Of a DNA stretch of 64,000 nt, positions 46,309 to 55,933 are shown in pieces (the first letter of the stretch is position 1; each line of letters begins with the position of its first letter). The DNA lies in assembly GCA_015223225.1 (NCBI GenBank), contig JADFCQ010000002.1, positions 699,354-763,353 of the forward strand, read 5' to 3'. Position numbers and translations under genes: made by a program. The notes under the pieces are model-generated. The model had not been told where the DNA came from, searched no databases, and saw only the letters and a list, made by a program, of their open reading frames with translations. Origin of the DNA: Acetobacteraceae bacterium H6797 (GTDB taxonomy: Bacteria > Pseudomonadota > Alphaproteobacteria > Acetobacterales > Acetobacteraceae).

Positions 46309-46407
46309 AACGGAACCTCCGCTGATCGTCGCGGGGTTGGGCGATTCTCGCAGCCCCTCTCGACCGAGAGCGGCAATCGTTACACGAACGCCGCTATCTT
46401 GAGATCG

Positions 46408-46436
46408 TAAATACGAGCGCAGAAACTTTTCGTCAA
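46408..46436 (-). promoter_or_regulatory. Possible promoter of the XRE regulator
   Basis: On the minus strand TTGACG (46431-46436) is followed after 17 bases by TATTTA (46408-46413). The -35 element and spacer are good; the -10 is poor. It lies about 100 bases upstream of the ATG. Confidence 0.4.
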
Positions 46437-46457
46437 CTCTTTCGAGAATTCTCTTTT

Positions 46458-48035
46458 TTAATACATTTCACGATTGCGCAAGATAGAGGCAGTTCGCCGG
46501 AGCACAACCAGAGCACCCAGCGAGATTACGGCGAAAATCAGGACGGGCCATGAACCGGTCTTGGAGAAAACCGTAGGAGGTAAAGGGCTCGGCAAGGAAG
46601 AGATTACCAACCCCTTAACACCAAGGCCGAGACCCGCCACCCAGCGCCCCCTGCCATCATAGATGGCGGAGATGCCAGTCTGGGCCGCGCGCGCGACGGG
46701 AAGCCCCTGCTCGACCGCACGCATCCGGGCGGCGGCAAGGTGTTGATAAGGCCCGGCAGATGTCCCGAACCAAGCGTCATTCGTTACGTTTAGCATCCAT
46801 TCAGGCCGCTGTGACCCCACAACCTCGCCGGGAAAGATGATTTCATAACAAATCAGCGGTCGAAAACCCGGCAGGCCAGGCAGCGTCATGACGACCTGTC
46901 CCGGCCCCGAACTGAAATCCACCCCGCCCTGGACCAGCCGCAGAGGAATAAGTCCCCGCAGCGGCATATATTCCCCGAAGGGCACCAGATGCGCCTTATC
47001 GTAGACGCCAAGCACCTCGGCCTGGTCATTTACGGCGACGAGGCTGTTATAGGCCGTGGTCAATTGCCCCTCCGGCCCCCATTCCGCGCGCACGCTGCCG
47101 CCCAGCAGGATCGCGGGCCGGTTCTCATCGCCCGTCCGCAGCCCATCGGCCACGAAGCGCCGCGCATCGAGGTCATTGGCCAGGAGGAAGGGCGAGGCCG
47201 TCTCCGGCCAGACCACCACGATGCGATTGCCGGGAGGGCTTTCCGTCAGCGCCGCGTCGATTCCCTGGCGCGTCAGGTCGAGATAGCTCTGGAAAATCGG
47301 CCAGCGCGCTTCCTCGCGCCACTTGGCCTCCTGCGCGATATTGCCCTGTGCCAAGACGAGCGTGACCGGCTTCGGCGCCGGCTCCTCGGCGGAGAGGCGG
47401 AAGAAGCCGTAGCCGCCTAGCGCCGCGAGGGCGGCGACGCCGCCGAGCATGGCCCTCCGGCCCAGCATCGGCAGGCCGACGAGCAGCAACGTGATCAGGC
47501 TCAGCCCATGCACGCCCACCAGCGCCGCCCCCTGCATGGGCAAGGCGTCGAAGGCCCAGACCGAGCCCGGCAGGTTCCAGGGAAAGCCGGTGAAGAGCAC
47601 GCCCCGGGCCATGTCCGAGAGCACCCAGGCCGAGGCGAGGCCCAGCCAGCGCGGCCAGCCCGGCTGCAGCCACCAGGCGAGGACGGCGACGGGCACCATG
47701 AAGGCCGCCAGCGGCAGGCCGATCGCCGGCACCGCGATGGGAACCAGCCACCACCAGGTGCCGATATCGGTGAAGAGCGCCTCGGTGATCCAGTAGAGGC
47801 CCGCGACGTGATAGCCCCAGCCCCAGCAGAAGCCGAGCAGGGCAGCCCGCTTCCAGCTACCCGCCGATCCCAGCAGGATCAGCAGGCCCGGCACCGTCAG
47901 CAGCAGCACCGGCACGAGATGGACCGGCGGCAGGGCAAGGGCCGAGATGGCGCCCAGCCCGAAGGCCGAGACGAGGGCCCGCCAACCCTGCCGCGTCGCA
48001 AGACGGGCGGGCAGGCTGCGGAAGAATGAGAACAT
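46458..48035 (-). CDS. lnt: Apolipoprotein N-acyltransferase
   Basis: A 525-residue inner-membrane enzyme with about six to seven N-terminal helices, a periplasmic nitrilase-like domain and a C-terminal helix. The triad residues read as Glu in VVWPETASP, Lys in YDKAHLVPFGEYMP and Cys in LICYEIIFPGE. It adds the third acyl chain to lipoproteins. It is part of the conserved block from plsC to the XRE gene. Between it and corC lie two tandem hairpins, so its transcription may be set apart from the upstream genes. Confidence 0.96.
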   Translation of the reverse strand: MFSFFRSLPARLATRQGWRALVSAFGLGAISALALPPVHLVPVLLLTVPGLLILLGSAGSWKRAALLGFCWGWGYHVAGLYWITEALFTDIGTWWWLVPIAVPAIGLPLAAFMVPVAVLAWWLQPGWPRWLGLASAWVLSDMARGVLFTGFPWNLPGSVWAFDALPMQGAALVGVHGLSLITLLLVGLPMLGRRAMLGGVAALAALGGYGFFRLSAEEPAPKPVTLVLAQGNIAQEAKWREEARWPIFQSYLDLTRQGIDAALTESPPGNRIVVVWPETASPFLLANDLDARRFVADGLRTGDENRPAILLGGSVRAEWGPEGQLTTAYNSLVAVNDQAEVLGVYDKAHLVPFGEYMPLRGLIPLRLVQGGVDFSSGPGQVVMTLPGLPGFRPLICYEIIFPGEVVGSQRPEWMLNVTNDAWFGTSAGPYQHLAAARMRAVEQGLPVARAAQTGISAIYDGRGRWVAGLGLGVKGLVISSLPSPLPPTVFSKTGSWPVLIFAVISLGALVVLRRTASILRNREMY

Positions 48036-48055
48036 GCTGAGGCGGTGCTCCTCGC

Positions 48056-48098
48056 GAGGGGGCGTTGCAGCCCCCTCCTGCCTCCCTTTCGGGGAGGC
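48056..48098 (-). terminator. Two tandem hairpins between corC and lnt
   Basis: GAGGGGGC/GCCCCCTC (48056-48063 and 48070-48077) and GCCTCCC/GGGAGGC (48080-48086 and 48092-48098) are both perfect. They lie just downstream of the corC stop on the minus strand and upstream of lnt. They could attenuate read-through, or be a GC-rich intergenic repeat like that at 37176-37220. No T-run is seen. Confidence 0.5.
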
Positions 48099-48105
48099 CG
48101 CAAGG

Positions 48106-48984
48106 TCAGGCCGCGGCTTGGGTCGCCACGGCCGGGCGCTTCACGCGCAAGCGCCTGATGCGGCGGGCATCGGCTTCCAGAACCCGGAATTCGAGGCCCG
48201 AGGAATGGGACACCAGCTCGCCCTTCGCCGGCACGCGGCCGGCCAGGGTAAAGACGAGGCCGCCCACCGTGTCGATATCCTGCCCCCTCTCCTCGTCGGT
48301 CAGCAGCGGGCCGACCTTGGATTCGAAGAACTCGACCGGCGTGCGCGCATCGAGGTCGATCGTCCCGTCGGGGCGTTCGATGATGCGTGGCGCGTTATCC
48401 TCGTCATGCTCGTCGCTGATATCGCCGACGATGGTCTCCACCACGTCCTCGATGGTCACGAGCCCGTCCACGCCGCCATATTCGTCGATGACGAGGGCGA
48501 GGTGCATGCGGGCTTGGCGCATCTGCAGCAGCAGGTCCAGCACCGGCACCGAGGGCACGATGAAGAGCGGCTTGCGCAGCACGGCGCTCAGCGAGAAAGG
48601 CGCGTCGCGGCCCACGGCGGCGAAGACGTCCTTGATATGGACCATGCCGACGATTTCATCGAGCTGCTCGCGATAGACGGGCAGGCGCGAATGGCCCTCG
48701 CGCTGGATGAGGCGGATGGCCTGTTCCAGCGTGAGGCTTTCCTCGATCGCGACGATATCGGCGCGGGGCACCATCACGTCGCTGGCCGTCTTGCCACGGA
48801 GCTTGAGCACATTGGCGAGCAGCGCCCGCTCCTGCACGTCGAGCCCGGGCTCGCCGCCCTCCTCGGAGGGTTCCTCATGGCCTTCAACCAGCGCCTCGAC
48901 CTGATGGCGGACGCTCTCGCGCTCCGGCTTGCCGAGCAGGCGGTGCAGGCGGCGCAGGAAAGGCTGTCGGGTATCGTCGCTCAC
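48106..48984 (-). CDS. CorC/HlyC family CBS-domain protein
   Basis: A 292-residue cytoplasmic protein with two CBS repeats (from about TASDVMVPRADIVAI) and a C-terminal CorC_HlyC transporter-associated domain (about 205-285). By family it modulates magnesium/cobalt homeostasis; the annotation hemolysin is historical. The GTG at 48984 overlaps the ybeY stop (GTGA) and has GAGG about 9 bases upstream, so it is chosen over the ATG at 49023, which would overlap ybeY by 43 bases. Confidence 0.88.
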   Translation of the reverse strand: MSDDTRQPFLRRLHRLLGKPERESVRHQVEALVEGHEEPSEEGGEPGLDVQERALLANVLKLRGKTASDVMVPRADIVAIEESLTLEQAIRLIQREGHSRLPVYREQLDEIVGMVHIKDVFAAVGRDAPFSLSAVLRKPLFIVPSVPVLDLLLQMRQARMHLALVIDEYGGVDGLVTIEDVVETIVGDISDEHDEDNAPRIIERPDGTIDLDARTPVEFFESKVGPLLTDEERGQDIDTVGGLVFTLAGRVPAKGELVSHSSGLEFRVLEADARRIRRLRVKRPAVATQAAA

Positions 48985-49517
48985 GAGACACCTCGCCACG
49001 GGTTGGGCAGGCCGAGGCGGCACATGATGCGCGCCTCCGCCTGCTCCATGCGGCGGGCATCCCCGGCCTGGATATGGTCATAGCCGCAGAGATGCAGCGT
49101 CCCATGAGCCACGAGATGCGCCAGATGCACGGCGATGCGCCGCTGGCCCTGGCGCGCCTCGCGCTTCACCACGCCGAAAGCCAGCGCGATGTCACCCAAT
49201 TGGCCCGGCACAGCACTCGGGAAGGAGAGGACATTGGTGGGCTTCACCTTGCCGCGGTGCCGGCCGTTGAGGCCCTTGACCGAACGGTTGTCGGAGAGAA
49301 GCACCGTGACCGCGCCATCCATGCCCGCTTCATCAAGCGCGGCATTCACGGCCCGGCGAACCCAATCCTCGGCGCGCGGCACGGCGGCGCGCCAGGCGGT
49401 GGATTCGAGGATCACTTCGATCCCGTCATCGCCCTCGGCGTCCATCCACGGCGCAGCGCCCCACTCAGGCCCGGCCATTCCCACGGAATGACCGGGCAAA
49501 CTACTTCCCGGTTCCAT
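48981..49517 (-). CDS. ybeY: Endoribonuclease YbeY
   Basis: A 178-residue YbeY. The metal-binding H-x3-H-x5-H-type signature reads HLVAHGTLHLCGYDH near the C-terminus. It matures and quality-controls 16S rRNA. The ATG at 49517 is selected because AAGGAG sits 4 bases upstream; longer frames to 49580 are possible but have no ribosome binding site. Its stop overlaps the corC GTG. It belongs to the conserved phoH-ybeY-corC order. Confidence 0.94.
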   Translation of the reverse strand: MEPGSSLPGHSVGMAGPEWGAAPWMDAEGDDGIEVILESTAWRAAVPRAEDWVRRAVNAALDEAGMDGAVTVLLSDNRSVKGLNGRHRGKVKPTNVLSFPSAVPGQLGDIALAFGVVKREARQGQRRIAVHLAHLVAHGTLHLCGYDHIQAGDARRMEQAEARIMCRLGLPNPWRGVS

Positions 49518-49608
49518 CATGCTCCTTCCTGCCCCGGGGACCCGTTCCCCGGTGGCGTTGCAACGAACGTCTTCCCCCATAGCAGATGCGAGGAGAAGTC
49601 AGCGTGAA

Positions 49609-50709
49609 TTATCGTGCACCCTGGCCTGCCCGGCTGGAGCCCGCGCCGCCCGAAGCCAGGCCGCCCGAGCCCTCGACCTTGGAATAGGCCGCCACAATCC
49701 GCCCGACCAGCGGATGGCGCACCACGTCCTTGTCGTTGAAATAGGTGAAGCCGATGCCCTCGACGCCCTTCAGGATCTGAAGCGCCTCGACCAGGCCGGA
49801 TTTATGGCCCGGCGGCAGGTCCACCTGGCTCGGATCGCCGGTGACGACCATGCGGCTGCCCTCGCCCATGCGGGTGAGGAACATCTTGATCTGGGCGGGC
49901 GTGGTGTTCTGCGCCTCGTCCAGGATGCAATAGGCATGGGCCAGGGTGCGGCCGCGCATGAAGGCCAGGGGCGCGATCTCGATCTCGCCCGAGGTGATGC
50001 GGCGGGCGACCTGATCGGCCGGCATCATGTCATGCAGGGCATCATAGAGCGGGCGGAGATAGGGATCGACCTTCTCCTTCATGTCGCCCGGCAGGAAGCC
50101 CAGCCGCTCGCCCGCCTCGACGGCCGGGCGGGAGAGCACGATGCGGTCCACCTGCCCGGCCATGAGCAGGGCCACGCCCTGCGCCACGGCCAGATAGGTC
50201 TTGCCCGTGCCGGCGGGGCCGATGCCGAAGACCATCTCATGGCGCTGGAGCTGGTCCATATAGCCGGCCTGGGCGTGGCTGCGCGGCGCGATGGCCCCCT
50301 TGCGGGTGCGGATCGCGGGCAGGTCGGCCAGCGGCAGGCGGGGCTCCGGCCCGGCATCCGTATCGGTGTTCTTCTTCTCGGCCAGGCGCAAGGCGGCTTC
50401 CACTTCAGCGATACCCACGGGCTCCCCGCGGCCGAGGCGCTTCCACAGCGCCTTCAGCGCGAGCTCGGCCACCCGCGCGCCCTCTTCCTCGCCGACGATC
50501 GAGACCCGGTTCCCTCTGCTCGTCAATCGGACCCCGGATCGCTGCTCGATCTGCGCCAGATGCCGGTCATGCTCGCCATAGAGCAGCGCCAGCAGGGCGT
50601 TGTCGTCGAATTGCAGGGTCACCGCACGCGTGGACTTCTGGTCACGCAGCGTGGGCAGGGAGACGGAGCGGGGGTCGTGGCCGACCGCGATGGCGGGAGG
50701 TGGGCTCAA
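49609..50709 (-). CDS. phoH: PhoH family ATPase
   Basis: A 366-residue PhoH-like protein. The Walker A is [10 protein letters not shown] and Walker B lies in YCILDEAQN; the N-terminal extension (to about residue 125) contains a KH-like region. Partnered with YbeY in many genomes, it is thought to act in RNA metabolism. The start is TTG at 50709, overlapping the miaB stop (TTGA), with GAGGAG upstream; I see no ATG or GTG alternative before the conserved region. The C-terminal tail is Gly/Ser/Ala-rich. Confidence 0.9.
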   Translation of the reverse strand: MSPPPAIAVGHDPRSVSLPTLRDQKSTRAVTLQFDDNALLALLYGEHDRHLAQIEQRSGVRLTSRGNRVSIVGEEEGARVAELALKALWKRLGRGEPVGIAEVEAALRLAEKKNTDTDAGPEPRLPLADLPAIRTRKGAIAPRSHAQAGYMDQLQRHEMVFGIGPAGTGKTYLAVAQGVALLMAGQVDRIVLSRPAVEAGERLGFLPGDMKEKVDPYLRPLYDALHDMMPADQVARRITSGEIEIAPLAFMRGRTLAHAYCILDEAQNTTPAQIKMFLTRMGEGSRMVVTGDPSQVDLPPGHKSGLVEALQILKGVEGIGFTYFNDKDVVRHPLVGRIVAAYSKVEGSGGLASGGAGSSRAGQGAR

Positions 50710-52082
50710 GCGCAGGCTAACTCCTCGGACAACAGGGTGGCGGACAAGGAATTCGGGAAGGCCTCGGCAAGGCGAACCCGCAGCATGGTCCCGGGTTCAG
50801 GCGTGAACCCCGGCGCCATCACGTGAACCGGCTGCAGCCAGGGCGAGCGCCCCGCGATCTGCCCCGGGTGGCGCCCCGGGCCGGTGACGAGCAGGTCGAT
50901 CTCGCGGCCGACCACGCTCCGGTTGAACTCGTCCTGCTGCTGCCGCAGCAGGGCCTGCAACTCGGCGAGCCGCGCATCCTTCTCGGCCTCGGGGACCTGG
51001 AAGGGCTGGCCGGCGGCCGGCGTGCCGGGCCGCGCCGAATACTTGAAGGAATAGGCCAGGGCGAAGCCGACATCCCGCACGAGGGACATGGTCTCCTGGT
51101 GGTCCTGCTCCTTCTCGCCGGGATGGCCGACGATGAAATCCGAGGACAAGGCGAGATCCGGCCGTGCCTCGCGCAGCTTCTCCGCGATGCGGCGGAAGGC
51201 ATCGGCCTTGTGGCCGCGATTCATGGCCTGGAGCACCCTGTCCGAGCCCGACTGCACCGGCAGGTGCAGGAAGGGCATCAGCGAGGGGATCTTGCCATGG
51301 GCCTGGATCAGCGCGTCATCCATGTCCCGCGGGTGGCTGGTGGTGTAGCGCAGCCGGGCGAGGCCGGGGATTTCGGCCAGTTCATAGAGCAGCCGTGCCA
51401 GGCCCCAGGTGGAGCCGTCCGGCGCCTCGCCGTGATACGCGTTCACATTCTGGCCGAGCAGCGCGATCTCCCGGGTCCCGCCGGCGACCATCCGCTTGGC
51501 CTCCGCCAGGATATGGGCGACGGGGCGCGAATATTCAGCCCCGCGCGTATAGGGAACGACGCAGAAGGAGCAGAATTTATCGCAGCCTTCCTGGATGGTG
51601 AGGAAGGCGATAGGCCCCTGCTCGGCGCTGACTTCCGGCAGATGGTCGAATTTCTGATCCACCGGGAAATCGGTGTCGATCTGGGCGCCGGCGGCGCGCG
51701 AGGCGCGGGCGACCATTTCCGGCAGGCGATGATAGGTCTGCGGCCCCATGACGATATCGACCCAGGGGGCGCGGCGGGTGATCTCCGCACCCTCGGCCTG
51801 GGCGACGCAGCCCGCGACGGCGACGACCATCTGCTGGCCGGCCTTGGCCTTCTCCTGCTTCAGCTCGCGCAGGCGCCCGAGGTCGGAAAAGACCTTCTCC
51901 GACGCCTTCTCGCGGATATGGCAGGTATTGAGGATGACCATGTCGGCCTCCTCCTGCTGCTCGGTGGGTGCGTAACCGAGCGGCGCCAGCACATCCGCCA
52001 TGCGGGTGCTGTCATACACATTCATCTGGCAGCCCCAGGTGCGGATGAAGAGCCGCTTGCGGGGGGTGGTCACGTCGCTCAT
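50706..52082 (-). CDS. miaB: tRNA-2-methylthio-N6-dimethylallyladenosine synthase MiaB
   Basis: A 458-residue methylthiotransferase. The N-terminal UPF0004 domain holds the three cysteines for the auxiliary cluster ([22 protein letters not shown]). The radical-SAM motif is CDKFCSFC, and a C-terminal TRAM domain follows (about 385-450). It adds the methylthio group to i6A37 in tRNAs. The ATG at 52082 starts the conserved [19 protein letters not shown]; the longer frame to 52208 is unsupported. Confidence 0.96.
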   Translation of the reverse strand: MSDVTTPRKRLFIRTWGCQMNVYDSTRMADVLAPLGYAPTEQQEEADMVILNTCHIREKASEKVFSDLGRLRELKQEKAKAGQQMVVAVAGCVAQAEGAEITRRAPWVDIVMGPQTYHRLPEMVARASRAAGAQIDTDFPVDQKFDHLPEVSAEQGPIAFLTIQEGCDKFCSFCVVPYTRGAEYSRPVAHILAEAKRMVAGGTREIALLGQNVNAYHGEAPDGSTWGLARLLYELAEIPGLARLRYTTSHPRDMDDALIQAHGKIPSLMPFLHLPVQSGSDRVLQAMNRGHKADAFRRIAEKLREARPDLALSSDFIVGHPGEKEQDHQETMSLVRDVGFALAYSFKYSARPGTPAAGQPFQVPEAEKDARLAELQALLRQQQDEFNRSVVGREIDLLVTGPGRHPGQIAGRSPWLQPVHVMAPGFTPEPGTMLRVRLAEAFPNSLSATLLSEELACA

Positions 52083-52223
52083 GCCGTCAAGAACCCTACC
52101 GTGCCGGCCCAACGGGGGCGGCATCGCGGGAGGGAGATGCGGTTCATATGGCCCGCGGTCAAGCGACTCGGCCGTGTGAGGGACGCTCCATGCGCCTATT
52201 GGCGCCAATTTCGCCCCCCGAGG

Positions 52224-53225
52224 TCAAGCGTCGCGCGCGGCAGGCATCGTCACGAAGAGGGGCTGCGGTGCCCTGTTCTGCCGCAGCAGCGCAGCACCAT
52301 CGGCGACCACCGAGGCGGTGGCCTCGGTCAGCTGCTTCCGATTGGCGAAGGCCCCCGGCGTGACGGGGTGATGCAGCAGGACGGTGGCGCGGCCGCTGGG
52401 CCGGCGCGCGAGGCGCCAGAAATGGCTCGCGATGTCCATATCGCCATACCAGGCGAAAAGCGGGCGGTCGCGGCGGCAGGCGGGCAGATTGGCGAGGCGG
52501 TCATAGACCAGGCTCACCGGCTGCACGGCCTGGACGGCATCGGACACGGCCAGGAAGGAGGAGCGGAAGGGCAGCACGCGGCCGCCATCGTTGCTCGTGC
52601 CTTCGGGGAAGAGGATCAGGCTGTCGCCCTGGGCGAGGCGGCTGCGCATGGCATCGGCCTCCTTGCCCGTGGAGCCGCGGCTGCGGCTGACGAAGACGGT
52701 GTGCGAAAGCCGCGCCAGCAGGCCGATTCCCGGCCAGGCATTGACCTCGGCCTTGGAGACGAAGGCCGCCTCCAGCACCGAGCCGAGCACGATGATGTCG
52801 AGCCAGGAGGAATGGTTGGAGACGAAGAGCGTCGGCCGCGCCTCGCTCACCTCGCCCACCACCTGCACCTTCATGCCGATCAGCCGGCAAACGCCCGCGT
52901 GGTAGAAGCGCACCAGGCGATGCTTGGCCCGGCCCGGCAGGCGGATCAGCACGAGTTGCACCGGCAGGAGCATCAGCGTCCAGAGCACCACCAGCACCAG
53001 GCGGCGGATGGCCCGGAGCTGCCCGCCCTCGGGCCGGTCGTTCATGATGTCGCCGAAGAACTGCCCCGGCAGCGCCGGGCGGAAGCGCAGCGGCTTGCCG
53101 CGTGACCGGCTGGGCGCGCGCGAGCTGCCCATCGAGGCGGGGCCGGAATCGGACCCGTCATTGCTGGGCCCCGGGTTTGAGCCCTGGGCTGGCTGGGAGG
53201 CTCGTGCGGCAGCGAGAGGCATCAT
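52224..53225 (-). CDS. Lysophospholipid acyltransferase, probably ornithine-lipid O-acyltransferase OlsA
   Basis: A 333-residue PlsC-type acyltransferase. The catalytic HX4D motif is NHSSWLD and the substrate motif is LFPEGTSN. One hydrophobic anchor is at about residues 75-95. The first ~60 residues are low-complexity and the start may be downstream, for instance at the ATG for MNDRPEGG. In Sinorhizobium the gene in this position, beside miaB, is olsA, and an olsB-type gene lies about 1.3 kb upstream here, so the ornithine-lipid role is favoured over plain phosphatidate synthesis. Confidence 0.78.
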   Translation of the reverse strand: MMPLAAARASQPAQGSNPGPSNDGSDSGPASMGSSRAPSRSRGKPLRFRPALPGQFFGDIMNDRPEGGQLRAIRRLVLVVLWTLMLLPVQLVLIRLPGRAKHRLVRFYHAGVCRLIGMKVQVVGEVSEARPTLFVSNHSSWLDIIVLGSVLEAAFVSKAEVNAWPGIGLLARLSHTVFVSRSRGSTGKEADAMRSRLAQGDSLILFPEGTSNDGGRVLPFRSSFLAVSDAVQAVQPVSLVYDRLANLPACRRDRPLFAWYGDMDIASHFWRLARRPSGRATVLLHHPVTPGAFANRKQLTEATASVVADGAALLRQNRAPQPLFVTMPAARDA

Positions 53226-53500
53226 GGCGGCAGTTAGCGCCCCCTTCGCAACGCCGCAATGACACCGGCGCGATGAATGGATGACATGTGAGGGTTATAC
53301 GCGTGAAAAATTAAAATGTTTCGCCATGGCGGTAATGCCGCCACGGTAAGAGGCTGTTTCATCGGGTTGGAGGCTGAGGCTCCCGCCAGGATTCCCCGTG
53401 CCAACATCGTTGGCGTAGAAGAGGCTGCGAAGAAAAAGACGAGGGGAGCCGAGCCGCCAGTTTGGTGAAATAGGCTTACGCGATCAGTCTGGGATTATTC

Positions 53501-54487
53501 ATGCCGATCATGCTTCGCAGACGTGCCCTGGCGGCCGCCCTCATGACCTCGCCCCTGATGCTGGCCAGGACCGGCCAGGCCCAGGGAAGCTGGAGCCCGG
53601 AGCGGCCGGTGCGGCTCATTGTTCCCTTCGCCCCCGGCGGCTCTCAGGACGTGATGGGCCGCCTTCTCGCCCAGGCCGTCTCGCCCCTGGTGGGGCAGCA
53701 GGTGGTGGTGGAGAATCGGGCGGGCGCCGGCGGGCTGCTCGGCGCCGAGGCGGTGGCGACGGCGGCCCCCGATGGCCATACCCTCTTCCTCGCCACGGCC
53801 GGGCAGCTCACCATCGCCAAGGCGATCGGGCGGAAGCTCTCCTATGACCCGATCAATTCCTTCGCGCCCATCATGCATCTGGTGGACAGCCCCGTGGCGC
53901 TGCTGGTCGCGCCCCAGCTCGGCATCGACAGCCTCCAGGCCCTGATCGCCCGGGCGAAACAGCCGGGCCCGTCCCTGCCCTATGCCAGCACCGGCATCGG
54001 CACCAATACGCATCTCATCATGGAGGATCTGAAGGCGCAGCTGGGCCTGAATGTCGAGCATGTGCCCTATCGCGGCGCGGCTGGCGCCTTCAACGATCTG
54101 CTGGCCGGGCGCATCGCGCTGATGTTCGTCTCCGTGCCTTCCGTGCTGGGCTTCTCGGGCGGGGCTCTGAAGGTTCTGGCCGTGACCTCGGCGACGCGCT
54201 TCCCCGCCCTGCCCGATGTGCCGACCATGATCGAGGGCGGCGTGCCGGGCTTCGAGGCCAGCATCTGGACGGGCCTCGCCGCGCCCGCCCATACGCCCGC
54301 GCCCGTCATCGCCCGCTGGCAGCAGGAATTCGGAAAGGCGCTGAAGACGGAGCTGGTGGCGAGCCGCCTCGCCGGGCTCGGTGCCACGGCCAATGGCGCC
54401 GGGCCGGCCGAGTTCGGGCAGTTGCTCAAGGATGACCTCGAGCGCTGGACGAAGGTGGCGGGGCCGCTGAAAATCGAGGTCGAGTGA
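53501..54487 (+). CDS. Bug/TctC family tripartite tricarboxylate transporter substrate-binding protein
   Basis: A 328-residue periplasmic binding protein with a signal peptide (MLRRRALAAALMTSPLML…, cut near GQAQ). Family motifs are RPVRLIVPFAPGGSQDVMGR, VVENRAGAGG and GIGTNTH; the ligand is a carboxylate or similar small molecule. No TctA/TctB partner genes are present, which is common for the expanded Bug family. It lies on the opposite strand between olsA and olsB, in a short AT-richer stretch, and looks like an insertion into that block. Confidence 0.92.
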   Translation: MPIMLRRRALAAALMTSPLMLARTGQAQGSWSPERPVRLIVPFAPGGSQDVMGRLLAQAVSPLVGQQVVVENRAGAGGLLGAEAVATAAPDGHTLFLATAGQLTIAKAIGRKLSYDPINSFAPIMHLVDSPVALLVAPQLGIDSLQALIARAKQPGPSLPYASTGIGTNTHLIMEDLKAQLGLNVEHVPYRGAAGAFNDLLAGRIALMFVSVPSVLGFSGGALKVLAVTSATRFPALPDVPTMIEGGVPGFEASIWTGLAAPAHTPAPVIARWQQEFGKALKTELVASRLAGLGATANGAGPAEFGQLLKDDLERWTKVAGPLKIEVE

Positions 54488-54496
54488 CCGGAGAGG

Positions 54497-54529
54497 GAGG
54501 GGCGGGCGCCCTTCCCTCTTCCGCCCCTC
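54497..54529. terminator. Bidirectional terminator between the Bug gene and olsB
   Basis: GAGGGGCGG (54497-54505) pairs perfectly with CCGCCCCTC (54521-54529) around a 15-base loop. It lies between convergent stops and overlaps the olsB stop codon. A T-run is lacking. Confidence 0.55.
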
Positions 54530-55364
54530 AATCCGTCGAGGCGAGCTTGCGCTCGTAATGCTTGGCGTATTTGTCGGTGATCAGGTCGCTCTTCACCACG
54601 ATGCAGACGTCGGTGGTGTTGAACTGGTCATCGACCACGGCGCCATCGCCCACGAAACCGCCCAGGCGCAGATAGCCCTTGATGAGCGGCGGCAGGCCGG
54701 CCAGCGCCCGCTTGGCGTCGAAAGCCTCCGGGTCCATCCGGCGCATCTCGGTGAAACGCTCGGGAATCGCACGGGGGCGGAGGCCCTTGGGCGCCAGGTG
54801 ATTGGCGTGGAGATAGGTGAGCGGCACCGCCAGGGCGTCGAGATCCGTGCCGGGCAGCGAGGCGCAGCCGAACATGATGTCGATCTGATGCTTCGTCACA
54901 TAAGCGGCGATGCCCTGCCAGAGCAGCTGCATCGCGGCCTTGTTGCGATAACGCTCATCCACGCAGGAACGGCCCAGCTCCAGAACCTGGCCGGGGAAAT
55001 TCAGCAGGTCGGTCAGGTCGTATTCGCTGGCGCTGTAGAAGCGGCCGATGCGATCGGCGGCCTGCCGACGGATCAGCCGGTAGGTGCCGACGATGCTCTC
55101 CGGCCCCTCGCCCAGATCATGGTCCACGACGAGGAGATGGTCTGCGACGCTGTCGAAGACGTCCACGTCCCGCTTGGTCGCGAGCGTGGCGGCATCGGGG
55201 GCCGCGCCCATTTCCTCGTAGAAGACCTTGTAGCGCAGGGCCTGGGCGGCATCGGTCCATTCCGGGCCGGGGCCGATCAGTACGCCGAGGTTGGAAGACC
55301 TGATCTCGCCGAAGCCGGCATCGCCACCCCGGTCAAGGCCGGTCTCAGTCAGCCGCGACGTCAC
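54528..55364 (-). CDS. olsB: Ornithine-acyl-ACP N-acyltransferase, OlsB-like
   Basis: A 278-residue GNAT-related acyltransferase of the hemolysin/OlsB family. The blocks YKVFYEEMGAAP, VGTYRLIR, ELGRSCVDERYRN and FGCASLPGTD match OlsB, which N-acylates ornithine with 3-hydroxy fatty acids to give lyso-ornithine lipid. OlsA then adds the second chain. The GTG at 55364 overlaps the fur stop (GTGA), so it is translated together with fur. Relatives also acylate other amino acids, so ornithine is the most probable but not proven substrate. Confidence 0.85.
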   Translation of the reverse strand: MTSRLTETGLDRGGDAGFGEIRSSNLGVLIGPGPEWTDAAQALRYKVFYEEMGAAPDAATLATKRDVDVFDSVADHLLVVDHDLGEGPESIVGTYRLIRRQAADRIGRFYSASEYDLTDLLNFPGQVLELGRSCVDERYRNKAAMQLLWQGIAAYVTKHQIDIMFGCASLPGTDLDALAVPLTYLHANHLAPKGLRPRAIPERFTEMRRMDPEAFDAKRALAGLPPLIKGYLRLGGFVGDGAVVDDQFNTTDVCIVVKSDLITDKYAKHYERKLASTD

Positions 55365-55876
55365 GCGCCTGTCCTGCCACGGCGGGCACCGGGCGGCGCG
55401 GGAGTCTCAGGCTCCGCGGCCTTGCGCTTGCCGAAGAGCTCCAGGCGGTGGCCGACCAGCACGAAGCCCAGCTTGGCCGCGATGGAGCGCGCCAAGGCCT
55501 CGAAATCCTCGTCGGAGAATTCGATGACCTTGCCGCTGTCGATATCGATCAGGTGGTGGTGCGGGCCGTGTTCGGTCGGCTCGTAGCGAGCACGGCCGCC
55601 GCCGAAATCGTGGCGCTCGAGGATGCCTTTTTCCTCGAGGAGGCGCACGGTGCGATAGACGGTGGCGATGGAGATGCGGTTATCGAGCGCGATGGCGCGA
55701 CGATACAGCTCCTCCACATCGGGGTGGTCTTCGGCTTCGGACAGCACGCGGGCGATGAGCCGGCGCTGGCCGGTCATCTTCAGGCCACGCTCGACGCACA
55801 GGCGCTCGATCCTGGAAGGATCGGCGCCGGTGGGCGACGCGGCGGCATCAAGGGGGTGAGAGCGTGACTGCATCAA
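55361..55876 (-). CDS. Fur-family transcriptional regulator
   Basis: A 171-residue Fur-family protein. The winged-helix region (about 20-95) includes TGQRRLIARVL and SIATVYRTVRLLEEKGIL. The dimer and metal region holds HGPHHHLIDIDSGKVIEF. The CxxC structural zinc motifs are absent, as in alphaproteobacterial Fur/Mur. It probably senses iron or manganese. Either of two adjacent ATGs can start it. The gene overlaps olsB by four bases; whether iron or metal status controls the lipid gene is not visible from sequence. Confidence 0.9.
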   Translation of the reverse strand: MMQSRSHPLDAAASPTGADPSRIERLCVERGLKMTGQRRLIARVLSEAEDHPDVEELYRRAIALDNRISIATVYRTVRLLEEKGILERHDFGGGRARYEPTEHGPHHHLIDIDSGKVIEFSDEDFEALARSIAAKLGFVLVGHRLELFGKRKAAEPETPAPPGARRGRTGA

Positions 55877-55892
55877 ACGCGGGCGTAGCCAA

Positions 55893-55927
55893 CCTGAGGC
55901 AGGACGGCAAGCCCATCCTGCATCAGG
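55893..55927 (-). terminator. Hairpin between mucR and fur
   Basis: CCTGA-G-GCAGGA pairs with TCCTGC-A-TCAGG, eleven pairs with one mismatch, around an 11-base loop. It follows the mucR stop by 7 bases on the minus strand and precedes fur. It may end mucR transcripts or attenuate read-through into fur. No T-run is present. Confidence 0.45.
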
Positions 55928-55933
55928 AGTTCA

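Noticed and set aside
46444..46453. GAGAATTCTC palindrome followed by T residues as a terminator
   Set aside because: It has no loop, and the T-run is on the plus strand, where no gene ends. On the minus strand it lies upstream of lnt's stop in the wrong orientation.
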